This document shows, piece by piece, positions 62,801-64,000 of a DNA stretch of 64,000 nt. A program made the position numbers and the translations under genes. The stretch comes from Echinococcus granulosus. Its lineage: Eukaryota > Platyhelminthes > Cestoda > Cyclophyllidea > Taeniidae. Location: the NCBI RefSeq assembly GCF_000524195.1, contig NW_020170381.1, positions 1,642,153 to 1,706,152 of the forward strand, given 5' to 3'. Below the pieces are notes generated by a model. That model did no database searches, was not told where the DNA came from, and saw only the letters and a program-made list of their open reading frames with translations. Each line of letters starts with the position of its first letter. Position 1 is the stretch's first letter.

Positions 62801-63640
62801 GAGGAATAAAATCAACATTATGACCATTCCAACATCGACTGAAAATGCATTCACTTAGATTAAAAAACAGGTCGCTTGCAAAACCGCCGACATTCATCGA
62901 GCAAAGTTGCACAAACCTTTGTATATTTGCATGGAAATAGTTAGATTTGATCAGATGTAGCAATTACATTTCCGTAGTAAGTAGTTCGGCACCCTAACAA
63001 TTATAAGACGTGATTGAAAAGGATGAGAAAGATTTTGCTGAAACTCATGATCTGAAGCAATTCATCTTACTCAATTTTTTACTTCTCCATTCTAATGTTA
63101 TGGTGTTCTCTCGGTGCTTTCATATCGCCAAAATGTGTTTGAAGGACGCTTTGATGCACTGCTTGATGGACTCGAACCAAGTTTCCGTCTACTGGTACCC
63201 ACAAAGTATATCAAGAGGGGCTCATTCGATACGTTGTCTCATCATTTCTAAGGCTGTTGCTTATTAAAAGTGCCTGTTTGGAAAGAAGTGCCTATTTTGT
63301 GTGCTAATAAATAAAGTATATTTTCACTCATACATCGGAAACTACTTTAAGTAGTCGATGTGACAACAGTAAATCTCGCATTTTACTATATTCTCCCACT
63401 TTTGTGGTAAAGACCACAAACATGGATCTTGGTTTTACATATTGTATCATGAGTTGACCTAAAATACAGTTGCCTTTCTTTGCCCAAAAATGTCAGCGGC
63501 CCCATCCATTTTCAACGCAGAATGGACAAGTAGTTAGAATTTGCAGCGATTGTGCAACTGAAATACTTGCACGCCAGGGAATCACAATGATGGGCTCACT
63601 CATCGGACATCAGACAACTTCTGTGCGGCAGTTAAACATA
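56851..63640. other. gene-poor stretch with GC-rich islands
   Basis: No supported gene. Islands: about 58200-58440 (Pro-rich reading, probably repeat-derived), about 59290-59470 (preceded by a good TTTATTTACAG acceptor at 59284 and open for some 36 codons, KAAVGGTRTVWRGEKS..., then a stop) and about 60340-60560 (C-rich, with several CCGCCCC boxes, promoter-like). A short open segment at 61367-61558 is mentioned under findings. A G-rich run lies at about 58603-58625. Confidence 0.45.
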
Positions 63641-63647
63641 CTACTTG

Positions 63648-63750
63648 TTTCTGTAGCCCAGTGGTTAGCATCACTTGTACAGGGTTAAATTTAACAGTCT
63701 AAAGTGGCAGTCACCAGAGTGGCTCGTCGACTGAATCCCTACACCAGTCA
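63648..63750 (+). repeat. possible tRNA-derived SINE head
   Basis: TGTAGCCCAGTGGTTAGCA resembles a tRNA D-arm/A-box, and about 75 bases later GTCGACTGAATCCCTACACC resembles a decayed B-box/T-arm. No intact acceptor stem or anticodon arm can be drawn, so it is not a working tRNA gene. Only one copy was noticed in the window. Confidence 0.3.
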
Positions 63751-64000
63751 GTGAGAGCACCTTGCAATAGGGTTGACGCAACATTTTCCTAGATAGGATG
63801 GGCTTACTGCAGTACCTTAATTGTGGCAGTACTTTTTCTTAAAAATTTTCATAATCCTTGAAGATAGCTTTTTTGTAAAGTTGCATTGTCCAATCAGACT
63901 CACAGCAAGACATTCGAAAACCTAGCAGTATTTACATTTGAACAACCATTCTGAACATGGTTTTGCCGGTATATTAATGTGCTCCCAGAATGAAGTGTAC

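Overview
The window is eukaryotic: AT-rich DNA with split genes, GT-AG introns and long gene-poor stretches. It looks like a parasitic flatworm, with a cestode more likely than a trematode. The signs are the steep intron-length polarity in the cysteinyl-tRNA synthetase gene (35-75 bp introns at the 5' end, up to about 2.5 kb at the 3' end), which is known from schistosome genomes, and acceptor-like sites lying just upstream of start codons, as expected where spliced-leader trans-splicing is used. The species assignment is inference. There are no prokaryotic operons, no CRISPR and no convincing tRNA or rRNA gene. A 100-base run of N at 43031-43130 is an assembly gap.

Layout. 1-3142: mostly non-coding. 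3143-3535 (minus): first coding exon of a small two-membrane-segment protein, tentatively of the TMEM186/TMEM70/TMEM223 type (mitochondrial assembly factors). 3536-11253: no supported gene, but it holds three copies of a roughly 190-bp repeat, two of them facing each other as an 846-bp inverted-arm structure. 11289-21841 (plus): an 18-exon gene for an XMAP215/CKAP5 (chTOG, Msps) microtubule polymerase, reconstructed with every splice phase compatible (about 1277 aa). Its array reads TOG2-TOG3-TOG5; TOG4 is missing and TOG1 was not found. 24475-25760 (minus): last exon of a three-finger C2H2 zinc-finger protein whose 5' exon(s) were not found. 25761-43612: a gene-poor stretch with several GC-rich islands (one carries four CCAAT boxes in about 140 bp), more copies of the same repeat, and the gap. 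43613-53663 (plus): a complete 14-exon cytosolic cysteinyl-tRNA synthetase (846 aa) with an insertion of about 115 residues relative to the human enzyme. 53664-64000: no supported gene, but there are GC-rich islands, a possible reverse-transcriptase relic and a possible tRNA-derived SINE.

The genes do not form a pathway. They are unrelated housekeeping or regulatory loci: spindle and microtubule growth, transcription, cytosolic translation, and possibly mitochondrial assembly. The most notable observations are the shortened TOG array of the CKAP5 orthologue, the CysRS insertion that includes a frame-neutral 93-nt exon, the repeat family in inverted pairs (one pair may underlie the assembly gap), and splice acceptors immediately upstream of the start codons of three genes. 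Family alignments were made from memory of human proteins, without a database search.
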